Assembly (NCBI RefSeq): GCF_021917145.1
Contig: NC_061066.1
Span: 4,502,782-4,566,781 of the forward strand
Length of the DNA: 64,000 nucleotides
From: Hypomesus transpacificus
Taxonomy: Eukaryota > Chordata > Actinopteri > Osmeriformes > Osmeridae
Direction: 5' to 3'
Below are positions 22,861 to 34,763 of this stretch, piece by piece; positions within the stretch are counted from its first letter, which is position 1, and each line of letters begins with the position of its first letter. A program made the translations under genes and the position numbers. The notes below the pieces were generated by a model. The model was not told where the DNA came from and did no database searches. It saw nothing but the letters and a program-made list of their open reading frames with translations.

Positions 22861-23518
22861 GAGGTAAGAGTAGACTACCTATGAAGAGAAAACTTAGATT
22901 AAAAATTAGGCCATCACAAGCGGATGTCAATTTGTTATCTTATTAACACCACATTACATACAATGTTAAATGATGGATTCCTTGTGGCTGAATATGAATA
23001 ATCTGTACTGGGAGTGTGGCGCGATGACGTCACATTCAGAATAATCCATGCCTTAATAAAGGTGATGGCATGAAGATAGGCTATATGAATTATACATTAT
23101 ATACACTTAACTAAAATGATAACCATAGCGAACTTACGTGGACTACAAATATGGCGCATATTAGTGTTAAAACATATTGGCGGGGTTGTGGGAAATGTAG
23201 TTCTTTTTTACTTTCAATTAAAAAACTAATTTTTTGAGAAGATCTTTGTCCTCAGTTACATTTAAATCACTTAATATGACAAATATACATTCATTGGTCT
23301 TTTATGAAAGACAAAATGTATCAGTACTCGAAAAGTCAACATTTAAATATCTTTATATGTAAACTTTACTTAACATTATTTGACATCATTATCTTCGCAC
23401 ATGGTTCCAGTATGATGTGAAGAGTGTCAATATTGGTCTAAATACAAAATCCCAGGATGATCCTAGCTTCAGATAGGAAAGAAAATTGAATTGAATTTTA
23501 GGAAAAATTACCTTTTCT

Positions 23519-24176
23519 AGGTGGCGCTGTTGATCCCCTGTAGGGGCTAGGGTTATGAAACTAAAAGACACAGTTTATCTAACCCCAGTCATTCACTGTA
23601 CCAAGCAAGGACTATGTGCCATGAAAGGAACCCAAATTACCATACTACTACTAAATATAGGGCTTTAAGGTGACCCCTGGCAAGGGTTCAAAGGTCAATA
23701 TATCAGATAAGGGTTTACAGGAATGTGTCAAATTTACATAAATGAACCCGCAAGGTAAGACCTTTCCAAAAATGGGTTTGACGTTGTTGTACGACAGTCT
23801 TCCATCAATCCAATTCAATCCAAATCTGCCATTGCAGTGAGGTATCTTTACAAGTATAGATTCCAAGACCATTCATAATCTAAATAGACGACATCAGTGG
23901 TCAAAGTCAAATTATGTTTTGGTGGCACATAGTCCTGGTTTAGCACAAACAGAACCAGGGTACAGAACCACTTGTGCATTTGTTTATCCCCAAACTTAAA
24001 AGATGATTAGTTGTTCTGCATAAGACATGGTCTGAACAGACAGCGCTAGGGTTAGGGGTTTGATGTCCTTGGTGGTACATGTTCGTGGCTTGCCCTGTCG
24101 AATATTTTGGACTAGTAAATACTTTTTTTCACATGGCTTTACCTCTAAGCCAGATAGAGGCTCAACAGCGCCACCT
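23519..24176. mobile_element. Putative MITE with 15-bp TIRs
   Basis: AGGTGGCGCTGTTGA at the left end and its complement, with one mismatch at most, at the right end. No convincing target duplication or coding frame. Confidence 0.5.
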
Positions 24177-24743
24177 TGAAATGTTCATTTTCAAAATCTA
24201 AAATGTGTCTTGTACTCCAATGTATGCTGTTACCGGGCTGAAAATTTACATGTTGATCCATTGAGACATTCCATGCAGTGTGACAAAAACATTCAAAACT
24301 CGGATTTAATATAAAATAAAAGTATGAGAAAAAGACATTCCAAAGTTTACTTTTGTAGTGCTGATTATATATAATGCGTATTGATCTATAATGCATATAC
24401 ATTTTACATTTCTGATCAATCTAATATAAAATTGGAGATGATATTGGTGTAAAACACAAATTACTAAAAGAACTACAAACGTATTCCATTAAACACTGAA
24501 TCGAGATGTTGAACGACGGCATATTTGTAGTTCAACTAGGCCTACATGTTTCAAAGTTTACATGTTTAGGGTTTGAAAACAGAACATCTTAACAATTGAT
24601 ATATCACATACAAAGTATGTATGAATAGATTATAATATATTGGAGGTGTTGAAGAGGTAATCAATATTAGCATTAAATGCCCTAGTTGGCAATGGAGTAG
24701 TATTTTAAATGAGATGACGCATCGAGGGATTAGCCTTGACTTT

Positions 24744-24860
24744 AGGTGTATTCGAATTCATGCAGCGCCGGCGGCACCGACAGCCGGCCTCGCTGACTTG
24801 AAGGAGTGAATGCCATTGGCTGGTCCGCGCCGCCGGCCCTGCATGAAGTCGAACACACCT
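24744..24860. repeat. GC-rich foldback repeat A
   Basis: AGGTGTATTCGAATTCATGC at the left pairs with GCATGAAGTCGAACACACCT at the right, with CGCCGGCGG/CCGCCGG inside. It forms a long hairpin and stands out in an AT-rich background. A relative lies at 25138-25270. Confidence 0.75.
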
Positions 24861-25137
24861 TTTGTGTAGGCTAGGGCTACTTAAATCATGGTGTATGGCA
24901 AGATTTGTTGGTAGCTATATTTAGCCTTTTTGGTTTGTCATAATGTGTAATTTCGCATAATTAGAAACCATCCGATTACTTCGTTTTACGATTGTTTGGA
25001 ATCTCGTTGGTTTTAAAGAACTACAGTTAGCTATCAGTAGCTTTCAGCTAATTCAGGGTTCCGTTGGGAGGATCCCTATTTGCGTGGTTTATATGCCAAA
25101 TATTCCCACTCATTTCTATCAACAGAAAATGCGTCTA

Positions 25138-25270
25138 TAGGTACATTCGACTTCATGCAGCGCCGGCGGCGTCGACAGCCGGCTGCCTTGAATCTGAGAA
25201 TACCATTGGCTGCGTCATGTCAGCCGGGCTGCAGGCGACGCCGGCGCTACATATTACACACAGAACTTCA
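25138..25270. repeat. GC-rich foldback repeat B
   Basis: Shares CATTCGACTTCATGCAGCGC with foldback A and ends in GACGCCGGCGCTACAT. The hairpin is less perfect than in A. Confidence 0.65.
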
Positions 25271-25459
25271 ACCTCATCCAGACTCAGATTTTCACTAATG
25301 GTCACTAATCAATATTAAATATTGAGATGATAGTTGTCTCGAGTTATACAGAGTTAAATCAGAATTTTTCAAAAACAATCTGGATAATTGAAATATATGA
25401 TGAATAAATATATGATGAATAATAAATGAATGATTTATCCCCATCATTTCCCAATTGCC

Positions 25460-25715
25460 CAATCTGCCAGCCAACATAAATTGAGTCCAACCACGCAAGT
25501 CAATGTATGTAAAAAATAATACGAAAGTTTATTGAACAGAAAAACAAGACTGAGTTAGTGAAAATAAAACCAAAACCTGGGAGCCGCTGGCGCTCCCCGC
25601 AATGGGAAGGCGGAGCCAGCACGCTCCCTTACCTAACAGTGAATCTAAAACAAAAACCCGAAAACGTTAGCTTGGTCACCAACTCACCCATGTTACAAGT
25701 TAAGGGTTATGTTCT
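25460..25715 (-). terminator. Inverted poly(A)-bearing module, right copy; candidate 3' end of the KDZ transposase
   Basis: Complement of the 22620-22860 module, with AATAAA on the minus strand at 25533-25528. It lies about 200 bases downstream of the transposase stop codon, which suits a 3' UTR and cleavage signal. The left copy plays the same part for the convergent gene. Confidence 0.5.
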
Positions 25716-25912
25716 ACCACTCATTTACAAATAATGCTCTGTGCTCTGCTGCAGTCATGCTCTGGAGGCAGCCTTTGTTGCAATTGACTCGCCTGGGCCA
25801 TTACAGGTAAAGATCAAAGGGAGAGAACACACAGTATACATTACAGTATATCAAGTTAGGTCTCAGGCGATTACAGCTGTGACTGAGTGATTCAGATCCA
25901 AGTGACTTGAAT

Positions 25913-28900
25913 TCAATTCTCTGCATCCTCCTCCTCATCACTATCATCATCATCCGAGCTGTTGCCACGTTGCCAGTCCATGTCTTCTTCCATTTCCCTG
26001 TCCTCCTCTTCCACCAGCCTGTTACTTGGTTTGAGAGTGCATCTGTAGGTGCCTGCTATGGTCTGCTGTTGGAGTCTCAGGTCTTGCAGTCTTCTTTTTA
26101 GTGCGCTGATGAGGCCCTTGGACCCCTCCTCGGTTAATCCATTTGGCAAGCCTGGAAATTTTGTTAATTTATGTTGAAATTAATTTACCGAAGACTATAC
26201 TTGCAGGATTGGTTTCCACTTAAATAGTTTGACCTATAAATTTGAAAATGCATGTAGCCAGATCATTTGATTTACACTTACTTCCTGTCTGTGTGCTCAC
26301 TAAAACAGTGCCCATCAGTGTCTGGACCTTTGCCACTGAGTCCTTGAGGTACTGGCAGTGCTGCAGCATCTCCTTCACAAGGATCTGCTTTTCCTCTTTT
26401 AGTCGTGAGGCAAGCATTACGTGGTCAAAGAGCTTCTTCTTTGTAAGGATGTCCACACCGTCTGTCAAGGAATAAAAACATTTGACATTAATAAACTAAT
26501 TTGATGACATTTTATATGCATACTTAAGTTAAATCTTGATGCAACACCTGTGTTCTGTTCCTGCCAAGGCCAGATCATGCTCTCTGCAGCTTTGTTAGAG
26601 ATTTTCTGCACAACTAACTCTGTGTCCACAAGGTCACCATCAGGCTGTTAGTTGTATCTCTGGATGTCTTCCAGCAACCGTTTATTTTCCTAGGCTATCT
26701 TTTGAGTTATTTTCTGTCGCCTTTTGTTGCGATCTGCAAATACAGTAAAAACAATAGTACGTAAAAAGAGCTGCCATGGTAATGAAGATATCAGTATAGC
26801 CTAAGATTTATCTGCATTAGTTATGTTTAGACTATACATACCATTTTGTCTGTAAAGGTAGTGCTTTTTCTGACAAATGCTCACAAAGAGTGCTTCGATT
26901 GTGATCTGCAAACTTTGAGCATCAACAGGACCAGGTGCTGCGCTTCCTTGATTAGAGATAAAATAAATACACTTTTAACATTTAAGCTACAGATATGCAG
27001 ATATTACAACCAAGTGACTGAGAGTGTTTATGAATTAAGTATTTTTCTTACTGCTACTGGCCCACTGCTTGACATCAACAACCCATTGTTTCAGCATGTC
27101 ATCACAGCAATGCAACTGCTCCTGCATTGTCTTCAGGCTCTCAGCTACATCCACAGTCTTCTCTACTGTCTGAAAACAGCAATACAGAAGGTCTTTAAAA
27201 CTACCAGAGGTCCTGTACCACTACAATTTCTACTAGGGGGTACTATAACAACCTGATGCATTTTGGGTATAATAAGTAAAAGTTACGTTTATATGTAACT
27301 GCTTTAAAAAGTTAATCATCTTCAGTATGTGAACACACCTTCTTGAATCTAGAAGACAAGGCTATATGGAGGCCATTCTCTTTCCGTTCATTCCACCCCA
27401 TAGCATGGACAGTCAGCATGTCAGTTCTTACTGTGAAGAACAAAACAAAATCACAATACAATTTTGTAAAACAAGTACATTTGCAGGCTGGCAGGGGGAA
27501 ATAACCTTACAAACCTGACTTGGCCATATACTTGGTGGTAAGGGCACATCTGGAGAGAAAACTATTCACTTGCTCTACTTCTTCACCGAGAGTGGTGCCG
27601 GCGCCCTCCTGGTTCCTTGCAGTCCACAGAATCTACAGGAAGAAGATAATGTGTAAAGCGGTGTGGACACGTTATTGAAGCATATCCTGAGATTACCAAC
27701 TTTAGAGGGCAGCACTTAGGGGCTACAGAAAAACTTTAAACACACTCCTAGGTTGTTGTATGGGTCAGTCCAGACCACTGTGGTATGGCTATTGTCATTT
27801 ATTATGGCATTTTACACTCAGTTTGCCACATCATACTCTAAAATGTACGGTCAAGTAGCTAAAAGCATCACCTCGCATTTTGTATTGTGGGCTTTGGCAT
27901 GCATCACAGACAAGCAATGCCTCATTTCCTGAAGGGGTTGAAGATGTGTCAGGGCCTCTGACACTTGTCAAGTATGGCACATATCGGCAGGTTACATCCA
28001 TGGCCAAAAATGTAGCACTCTGGAACTCTTTTTGGAGAAACATTGGATATGCAAAGATTTCTCCTCTATACATATTCAGACCTTTAAAAAAAGCACAATG
28101 CACATGAAAGAGGATTTAGATCATAATATAAATATATATTATTTTATTTTTTTACTACTACTTAATCAGACCCATGCCAACCTTTGAGAAGAAATCCATG
28201 TCTACACACAGCAATTTCCACACCTTCTTCATCCAACTTGTTGGCCCGCTTTGAAGTCTCTCTTGCTGCATTCCATTGGGTGTCACCACACATCGCTTTT
28301 CCTGCGGTCTACCAAAGTAAATCATTTGAACATGACAATAGTTAATTCAAGTACACTAGATTGCAGGATTGTTCACGCAAACACACAAACTAACTGTCAA
28401 GATTTTGTCATTGCCTGACCTATCTTACATTTGAAGGATAAAGCAATATGCAATATGAATGTACTGTGCCCCCTGGATAAGAATCTAGTGCTGTATCCCC
28501 ACCTGATCATAGACTCCCTTCTCCAAAGGCAATCGTGTTTTCTACTTTAACTTTAATTAGAACAAAATAATCCCAATAAATGTTGTTCAGAATAATGTAA
28601 AACGTACACTCTTGACAGTTCCCCGGACCTCCTCAACAAAACTGGACACCTCAGAGTCTCGGGCTAAAAACACTCCATCGAAGAACCCTGGCTCTTCACT
28701 CCTTTAAGACAATGTATTATGGACTACCTTTGTAATAGGACCTTTTATTTATGTAGCACTTATCAAAAAAAACATTGACATTAACAGTGTCATTAACAGC
28801 TGGACATACTGTATATTAACTACATTGGCTGTTCATTATATGTGCACAGAACTCACTGGTTTGTTTTCTGGAACCTGTACAACTTTCTGTTGCCATCCAC

Positions 28901-30750
28901 AGAAACAGCCACCATTTCAGGGCTACAGGCTGGACAGACCAATGGCTCCTTTCCAAGAAGTTGGTTCTCTTCATAGTTGCAGTACACAAATTGCAGAAAA
29001 CTTCTCTGAAATGCATCTGCATTCACTTTGCCAGTCTAAAGAAAATAATATAATACAGCTTTCAAAAACGATAAACTACATCTTTGCCTTTGTATGTTTT
29101 GTGTTTTGTATGCAACTTTTCAAATCCATAAGGATGCAAATGACTATTTTGTGTGGTAAGGTCTTCAGTCTACAATCTGAAATATGTACTACCTACTACA
29201 GCCACTTGTGGACCTTGAACTGCTTTTTACTTACTCTTCCATATTGCTTTGTTCTCTGGTCCAACATTGCTGTAAAGGCTTGTCTGGACATTCCTGGAGC
29301 TGCTGTCTTCATAGCCTCAAAGGAATGGAAGAGATCCTGGTGGAACAGTGTCTGTGCCTGCATGGTAGCAGGCCAGTAACCACTCTTTACAAAGTCACTG
29401 ACTTCTGGAGCCCATTTCTGGTTGCAATGTTTGCATGTTAGCACCGGAACGTGAAGATCATAACGGCCTGAGAGCACATGAAAGGCAAATCAATAACATG
29501 AAACCAAAGTGACGTGTTAGTAATATAAAAAAATTCAACAGTTTAACAAGATCCTACCATTTATGCAAACCAGTATGATGGATCTACCAACAGAGACTGC
29601 TGCATCAGCGTTGTCACAGGACCATATCCTTTGAGGTAGAGCTGTTGGCAGAAAACAATCTGCAAGGCAAAGAACCATAAGCTATACAATTAATAATGTT
29701 TGGGTTGTGAGTAATGACTTAAATAACACATTTCAATTTCAGATAAGAATGATCTGTTAAGAAAATTGACAATCAATTGTAAAATAAATGCCAACCTTGT
29801 TCACAAATGCTGTATTTTCCAGTGTCACAGAGTGTCACAGCCTCTGTTGGTGGGATGTATTTGAAAAATCCATCCATGATGGTTTGCCTGTTGTGTAGAG
29901 TGTGGTGTTTATGTACCGAGCCATCACACTCAGCACAAAACCACTCTGAGGGCATACATTCCCCACAACGGATGACAGCTTCTTTCACGTGACAGTGATT
30001 GCATGTCATCTGTACGATGTTCTCAGCAGAAAGTAAATTGTCAAGGTTCTGTGGCCTCGCCTGTTGCCAACATTGTTGGACCTTTTTCTGCCTTTGACTC
30101 CAACTGGACAATGGTGGCTGCTGAACAAAATCTTGCGATTCCATGTTCTCTGAGTCCTGTAGAAGGTCCTCAAGCTGCCGCATATTCAAATCTTCAAAAG
30201 GGAGGAGAAAAAATAATAATATCGTAACTCCAACATCGCCACAACACACTGTTGAAATACAGCATTTGGAACAAAAGATTATTCACCATGGTCTAGGTGT
30301 TGGCCATGGTCTAATGGCGGTGAAAAAGAAACATGTCTTCCTTCGTCTGGTCTTTGTGATGTTGACTGCTTTCTAAGGGCTCGTGGGCGCTGGTGAACAA
30401 TGTCCCCATTGTGGTCCCTCTTCTTCCAATGAACAGGCTTTGGTGATGTGGTCTTAGTTTTCTGTCTGTTCTTCTCTGTCTAGAATTACAACTTGGTTTA
30501 AGAAAGGTTTACCAATATGGGAAATGCCTTCGGACTACTGACAGAAAAAGCAGTTAAAGTAGTGTAACCCTTCTGATTCATGTCTTTTAAATACGCCTCC
30601 ATGTATCTTATATGAACTGGTAAGAAGGAATACTGTTAACTATAGACAAAACAGAAGCTGCTTTACCTCTTCTGTCTTGAGATGTTCAAGAAATGTATCT
30701 ACACTCTTGAGCTCATCCTCCAATTCCATCAACTGCAAATCACTCATCAT
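25913..30750 (-). pseudogene. KDZ (Kyakuja-Dileera-Zisupton) transposase, 16 exons, damaged
   Basis: Exons on the minus strand: 30750-30667 (start MMSDLQLMELE), 30479-30287, 30191-29796, 29659-29558, 29467-29235, 29035-28857, 28701-28608, 28308-28182, 28081-27872, 27632-27515, 27430-27339, 27169-27052, 26937-26842, 26733-26548, 26461-26282 and 26151-25913. All have AG/GT borders and compatible phases, about 880 codons. A CxC cysteine cluster comes first (CNHCH, IRCGEC, WFCAEC, LHNRQ). The KDZ core follows: VSVDGNRKLYRF with the likely first catalytic Asp, PGFFDGVFLARDSEV, DEEGVEIAVCRHGFLLK, NMYRGEIFAYP, VMHAKAHNTKC, NQEGAGTTLGEEVEQVNSF, RTDMLTVHAMGWNERK. The C-terminus is coiled and acidic (EEEDREMEED...DDDDSDEEED). 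Lesions: a +1 frameshift at about 27963-27972 and in-frame stops at 26692-26690 and 26650-26648. The transposase would cut and move this element in the nucleus. Confidence 0.85.
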
Positions 30751-30784
30751 TGAGTTGAAAGAGTAGACAGACAAATGGGCAGAT

Positions 30785-32241
30785 GGCGAGTGGGATGTTT
30801 CTTTGGGACACAAGAAAGTGCAATATTAGAACACTTTGAATACAAATAGTAGATAATAGACTCGGAAGTACAAGGAGGCCAGGAACGTAGGTACCAGGTT
30901 GTAAAAACCACGATCTGGCGGTGAGTGGAGGGCAAACCAGGGTATGTCACCGCAAGTTATTGGGAAACTGGACCGCAGGTGTGGATCTTGTGCAGGTAGG
31001 GTGGACTGGATCACTGGAGCCTGGAGATTCACACAAACACAGACAAACAGAAAGACAAACAGAAAGACAGGCAGAGCCTGTGGAGGGCGTAACACAGGTG
31101 GACAGAGGTAGGTGGACACAGGTATACACAGGTACGTCCTGACAAATTATTAAAATAGGCAGTAAGGCAAGGATATGGTGAGGTAATAATATGGTGAGGT
31201 AATAAGGATATCGATATCGTTTCCAGAAAATGCGTGACTTCAGCTGCAAGTAAGAAAAGATAAAAAATACAATACAATAAATGTCATACCTAGCAAGCTA
31301 TGAGATGTAAAAAGGACCACGCCAGCAAAGATAAACATTGGTCTGAGTCCAATGAAAGTGCACCGGTTCATGACCTTGCATGACATAACGTTAGACTAGC
31401 TAACTAGCTAGCACAGTGTGTTAGCCTATTTTTGCAGTTTACAAAGTCAATTAATTTATATTGGTGATGCAAAGCACCGGGCAATGTACGTCAAACATAA
31501 TAACATTAAACCAACCTAAAAACAATAAAAAAAAACTGTATAGTAGGATAGTATCTTAAATATACGTTTACCTCATCGATAATAGCTTACCTTTTCAGTA
31601 CGAGAGAGCGGAGGTTTGGGTGACAAGAAGTAGTTCCAGCCAGATATTGAGCGTCAAACTTTTAGGCGACTTGTGTGTAATAATAAAATTACAATAATGT
31701 TGGATAATTTATAGGTTTTCCTGTCAGTGCATTTGACATGATTGCTTCCATGCGCTTAAAATTATGATTAAAATAAAATGATATTCCTCCCCCGATGGAT
31801 TCTATTTTTCTTTTCTTTTTTATGCATATAGGCCTACCTTTTTAGATCGGTTTATTTGGTATCAGTCCATTTTATAAATAACTTTTATGTCCTTAAATAA
31901 GGTTTATGTCATTTATAACGTTTATTACTTGGATGTAACAAAAAAATCATGTTGAAAGCACATCGGCCGGATTTTTACGAAATCACCCGACTTATTATGG
32001 TGACGTTTCGTAAAAATCCGAAAGCCGCTCATCAAAATCTATGGGAGACCTAATGCGTCAAAATACGACGCCATAGTTCACAATTTTCTACGGGAAAAGC
32101 CGAACATATTAACGTGGAAGTCAATGGGCGTCCCTAGGCGTCAAAAAACGACGAAAAAGGCGTCCCCCGGCGTCGGTATAGTGACGCCAAAGGGCTCTGC
32201 CCAAGCGTCAATATTCGACGAGTTGGGATGAGACTGGGTTG
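30785..32241 (-). repeat. Right terminal inverted repeat of the KDZ element
   Basis: Complement of the left arm. The 15-bp inverted repeat pair lies at 31968-31982 and 32006-32020. The transposase start codon at 30750 lies only about 35 bases inside the arm. The arm is thus placed to act as promoter and leader for the transposase, just as the left arm is for the accessory gene. Confidence 0.9.
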
Positions 32242-32644
32242 CGGTGGCAGAGTACTCAGGGTCGTCTTTAGTAATTGGGGGCGTTGTATCTGTGCATTAG
32301 CATATTTAAGGCGCGTAGCACTGCAGAGGCAGCCTCGTCTGGCAGCCACGGCGCACAAAGACTCGGTCGAAAAAAGACAAGGAGTCTACCTGCGGGAGTC
32401 CACAGAGGAAGGCCGACGAGGCGGATCACCTATTCAGATAAGTATCAACCTATTTGTATTCTAATCCACCTAGAACATATTCATAGTTAGCATGTGTTTC
32501 CTTAGCATTCCTGTTCATTACACTACCCGTAGACGTTGATATGTCACAAAGTATACAAGGTCAACTTCTAACCTTCAGTACCTGTCCAGATCTTCTCCAC
32601 TTGCCCTCTCTCTTTCTGTAGGGCTCTGGAACTGCCAATTTGCT

Positions 32645-33373
32645 GTGAGCAAGGCAGACTTCATCCCAGCGTTTGCAACCCAGGCTTCTCTTTATGCCCT
32701 TGCGCTGACAGAGACATGGATCCGCCCAAAGAACACTGCAACTCCAGCTGCTCTCTCCGTCAACCACTCCTTCACTCACTCACCCCGCTCAACCGGGTGG
32801 GATGGTGGGACAGGTTTGCTTCTTTCTCCACATATTAAATACACATCCACACCACTCTCTGTTACTGCCAAATCATTTGAACACCATTATGTGATGCTAA
32901 CTGATCCTATCGAAGCATGCTTAATTGTTTTTTATCACCCACCAGGACCGCTAGCTGACTCTGTGGAGGAGCTGGACATGCTCCTCAGCATCGTCCCGGA
33001 TGATGGAACCCCCCTGATAGTCCTTGGGGACTTCAACATCCACTTCCAAGGAACGCAGGCTGTCGACTTCTTGTCTCTCCTGACCTCCTTCGACCTGACG
33101 CTGCTGAGCACACCGGCGACCCACAAGGCAGGCAAACAGCTAGACATCATCCTGACACGTAACTGTATCACTGACTTAACCTCGGTAACCCCACTGCACA
33201 TTTCTGATCACTACTTTATCCAATTCTGTCTCTCTCCCTCCAACTCCTCCTACCTCCCCTCCCCTCGTAACTTTTCTTCTCCATGTCTTAAACTCCTCTC
33301 TTACCTCCGGCACCTTACCCTCTGCCTTCAAACAGGCCAGAGTTACCCCTCTACTCAAAAAACCCTCCCTTAA
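32645..33373 (+). pseudogene. LINE endonuclease region (copy 2)
   Basis: AP-type endonuclease: ALALTETWIRP (catalytic Glu), TGLLLSPHIKYT, VLGDFNIHFQG (Asp and Asn of the GDFN motif), DIILTRNC and HISDHYFI (catalytic Asp-His). These motifs are intact, but the frame runs into unrelated residues after about 33270 because of the downstream deletion. Confidence 0.85.
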
Positions 33374-34145
33374 CTCTGCCGTCCTACAGAACTACAGGCC
33401 GGTATCACTGTTACCCTTCTTTTCTAAAACAATTGAACGTGCTGTATCTAACCAACTGTCTAACTTTCTCTCTCAGAACAACCTGCTTGACCCCAACCAA
33501 CCGGGCTTCAAGACTGGCCACTCCACAGAGACTGCCCTCCTTTCAGTCACCACTGCCCTCCAGTCTGCCAGAGCGGCTTCCAGGTCATCCGTCATCATTC
33601 TGCTGGACCTCTCTGCAGCGTTTAATACGGTTAACCACCAGATGCTGCTCTACAGACTTTCTGAGATGGGCATCACTGGCATTGCACTCCAGTGGATCTC
33701 AACCTACCTGTCGGGAAGATCCTACCAGATCTCCTGGGGAGGCAAACTGTCAGACCCTCGCCAGCTCTCCACTGGTGTCCTACAGGGCTCCGTCCTTGGA
33801 CCCCTCCTCTTCTCTCTGTACACAACCTCACTTGGACCAATCATCACCTCCCATGGCTTCTCCTACGACACGCAGCTGTACCTGGCTGCTCGCTGGTCTC
33901 CCAGCATGTGCAACCCGCCCTCTTCAGAGGATTCAGAACGCAGCGGCCTGCCTGGTCTACAATCTACCCAGGCGCTCCCATGGGTCTACAATCTACCCAG
34001 GTGCTCCCATGTTACCCCGCTCCTCATCTCTCTCCACTGGCTACCCATCAACGCCCGTATCAGATTCAAGACCCTGGTACTGACCTTCCGAGCAGTGAAC
34101 GGGATTGCACCCGACTACATCAAGTGTCTCCTGCAACCTTACACC
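33330..34145 (+). pseudogene. LINE reverse transcriptase remnant (copy 2)
   Basis: Frame-shifted RT pieces: RPVSLLPFFSKTIERAV, PGFKTGHSTETALLSV, LLDLSAAFNTVNHQMLLYRL, GVLQGSVLGPLLFSLY, and C-terminal ISLHWLPINARIRFKTLVL. The catalytic YADD box is deleted (SYDTQLYLA). Confidence 0.85.
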
Positions 34146-34760
34146 CCCACCCCAGATTTTAGGGGGGGTAATGAAACTTTTGGGGGTCTCCAGCCCCCCC
34201 AAAATAGGGCAAGATACGCCCATGGCTGTAAGATCGCCTATACTCGTGCATTCCTTGGTATCATTGTTCCCGTATCAAGTGTGGCATATATTCCAATGCG
34301 GTTTATAAACACAATCAGATTTACAAACACAAAGCTCCCATTCTGGTGGGGGGCACCCTTTAACTAAATACTTGATTGTAGATCAATTATATCTATTATT
34401 GAACGACCACACACTGCTACAATCTGAAGTCCAGCACTACTGAAACTCCAGCTAAATTAGAGCATACAGGGCCTGTACTGTACAGCAGGGATTAACAAAG
34501 CGTAGCCCCCAAAAACAGTGTGCAGCTCCGCTACATGAATTAATGTAACACTAGGAAAGATGTACAGATAATTGGTATGCCAAAAATGACATCTTTACTT
34601 TGTTGTAATTTGGAAGATGTTTGTACAGAATTATAGTGAACTTTGATCATTGAATAAGGACACATCTGCTTTTATGGTGCAGCGGTAATTTGTTTTTTAT
34701 GTGAAATTATTTATAAGTTATCTTTAAATTACACTTTGCAGTATTTTGGAAGAATTGTAT
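34146..34760. other. Repeat debris after LINE copy 2
   Basis: Holds a G-rich/C-rich foldback at about 34156-34202 and GATACGCCCATG, shared with the palindrome at 11362. The rest (34370-34760) shows nothing recognisable. Confidence 0.5.
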
Positions 34761-34763
34761 TAA

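Larger units (their letters stand above)
22861..25459. other. Central spacer of the KDZ element
   Basis: AT-rich and without a supported gene. It contains a TIR pair AGGTGGCGCTGTTGA (23519-23533 and complement 24162-24176, enclosing 658 bp) and two GC-rich foldback sequences (24744-24860 and 25138-25270). The rest is unassigned. Confidence 0.5.
15807..32241. mobile_element. KDZ-type DNA transposon, 16.4 kb, with long TIRs
   Basis: The ends read CAACCCAGTCTCATCCC (left) and its complement (right). They are flanked by a perfect 7-bp direct repeat CGGTGGC at 15800-15806 and 32242-32248. KDZ elements usually make 8-bp duplications, so the exact end may be off by one base. The terminal inverted repeats run about 1.44 kb each. 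Inside are a 16-exon KDZ transposase gene (minus, 30750-25913) and a 3-exon accessory gene (plus, 17478-18978). The two genes converge. Later insertions inside include a SINE, a hAT-like element and a TIR repeat with a nested MITE. KDZ transposons are a described eukaryotic superfamily (Zisupton was first reported from fish). The placement rests on transposase motifs, not on a search. Confidence 0.85.
32255..34145 (+). mobile_element. L2-like LINE, copy 2, degraded
   Basis: Plus-strand element with a 5' UTR at about 32255-32560, an endonuclease at 32645-33265, and reverse transcriptase and C-terminal region at 33330-34145. An internal deletion near 33290 joins the end of the endonuclease to the pre-RT text (TLPSAFK-type block read in another frame). 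RT blocks visible are NYRPVSLLPFFSK, DLSAAFNTVNH and GVLQGSVLGPLLFSLY. The palm motif around SYDTQLYLA has lost the two-Asp core expected as ADDTQLY. A 29-bp tandem duplication (GTCTACAATCTACCCAG) lies near 33955-34012. The copy is inactive. Confidence 0.88.

Noticed and set aside
26846..27256. 136-codon plus-strand ORF
   Set aside because: Antisense to transposase exons 27169-27052 and 26937-26842. No motif of its own.
27872..28081. A 39-bp intron that would restore the KDZ frame near 27950
   Set aside because: A pyrimidine-rich CTTCAACCCCTTCAG acceptor exists, but the intron would be far below normal size. A +1 frameshift also fits the total exon length, which is one base over a multiple of three.
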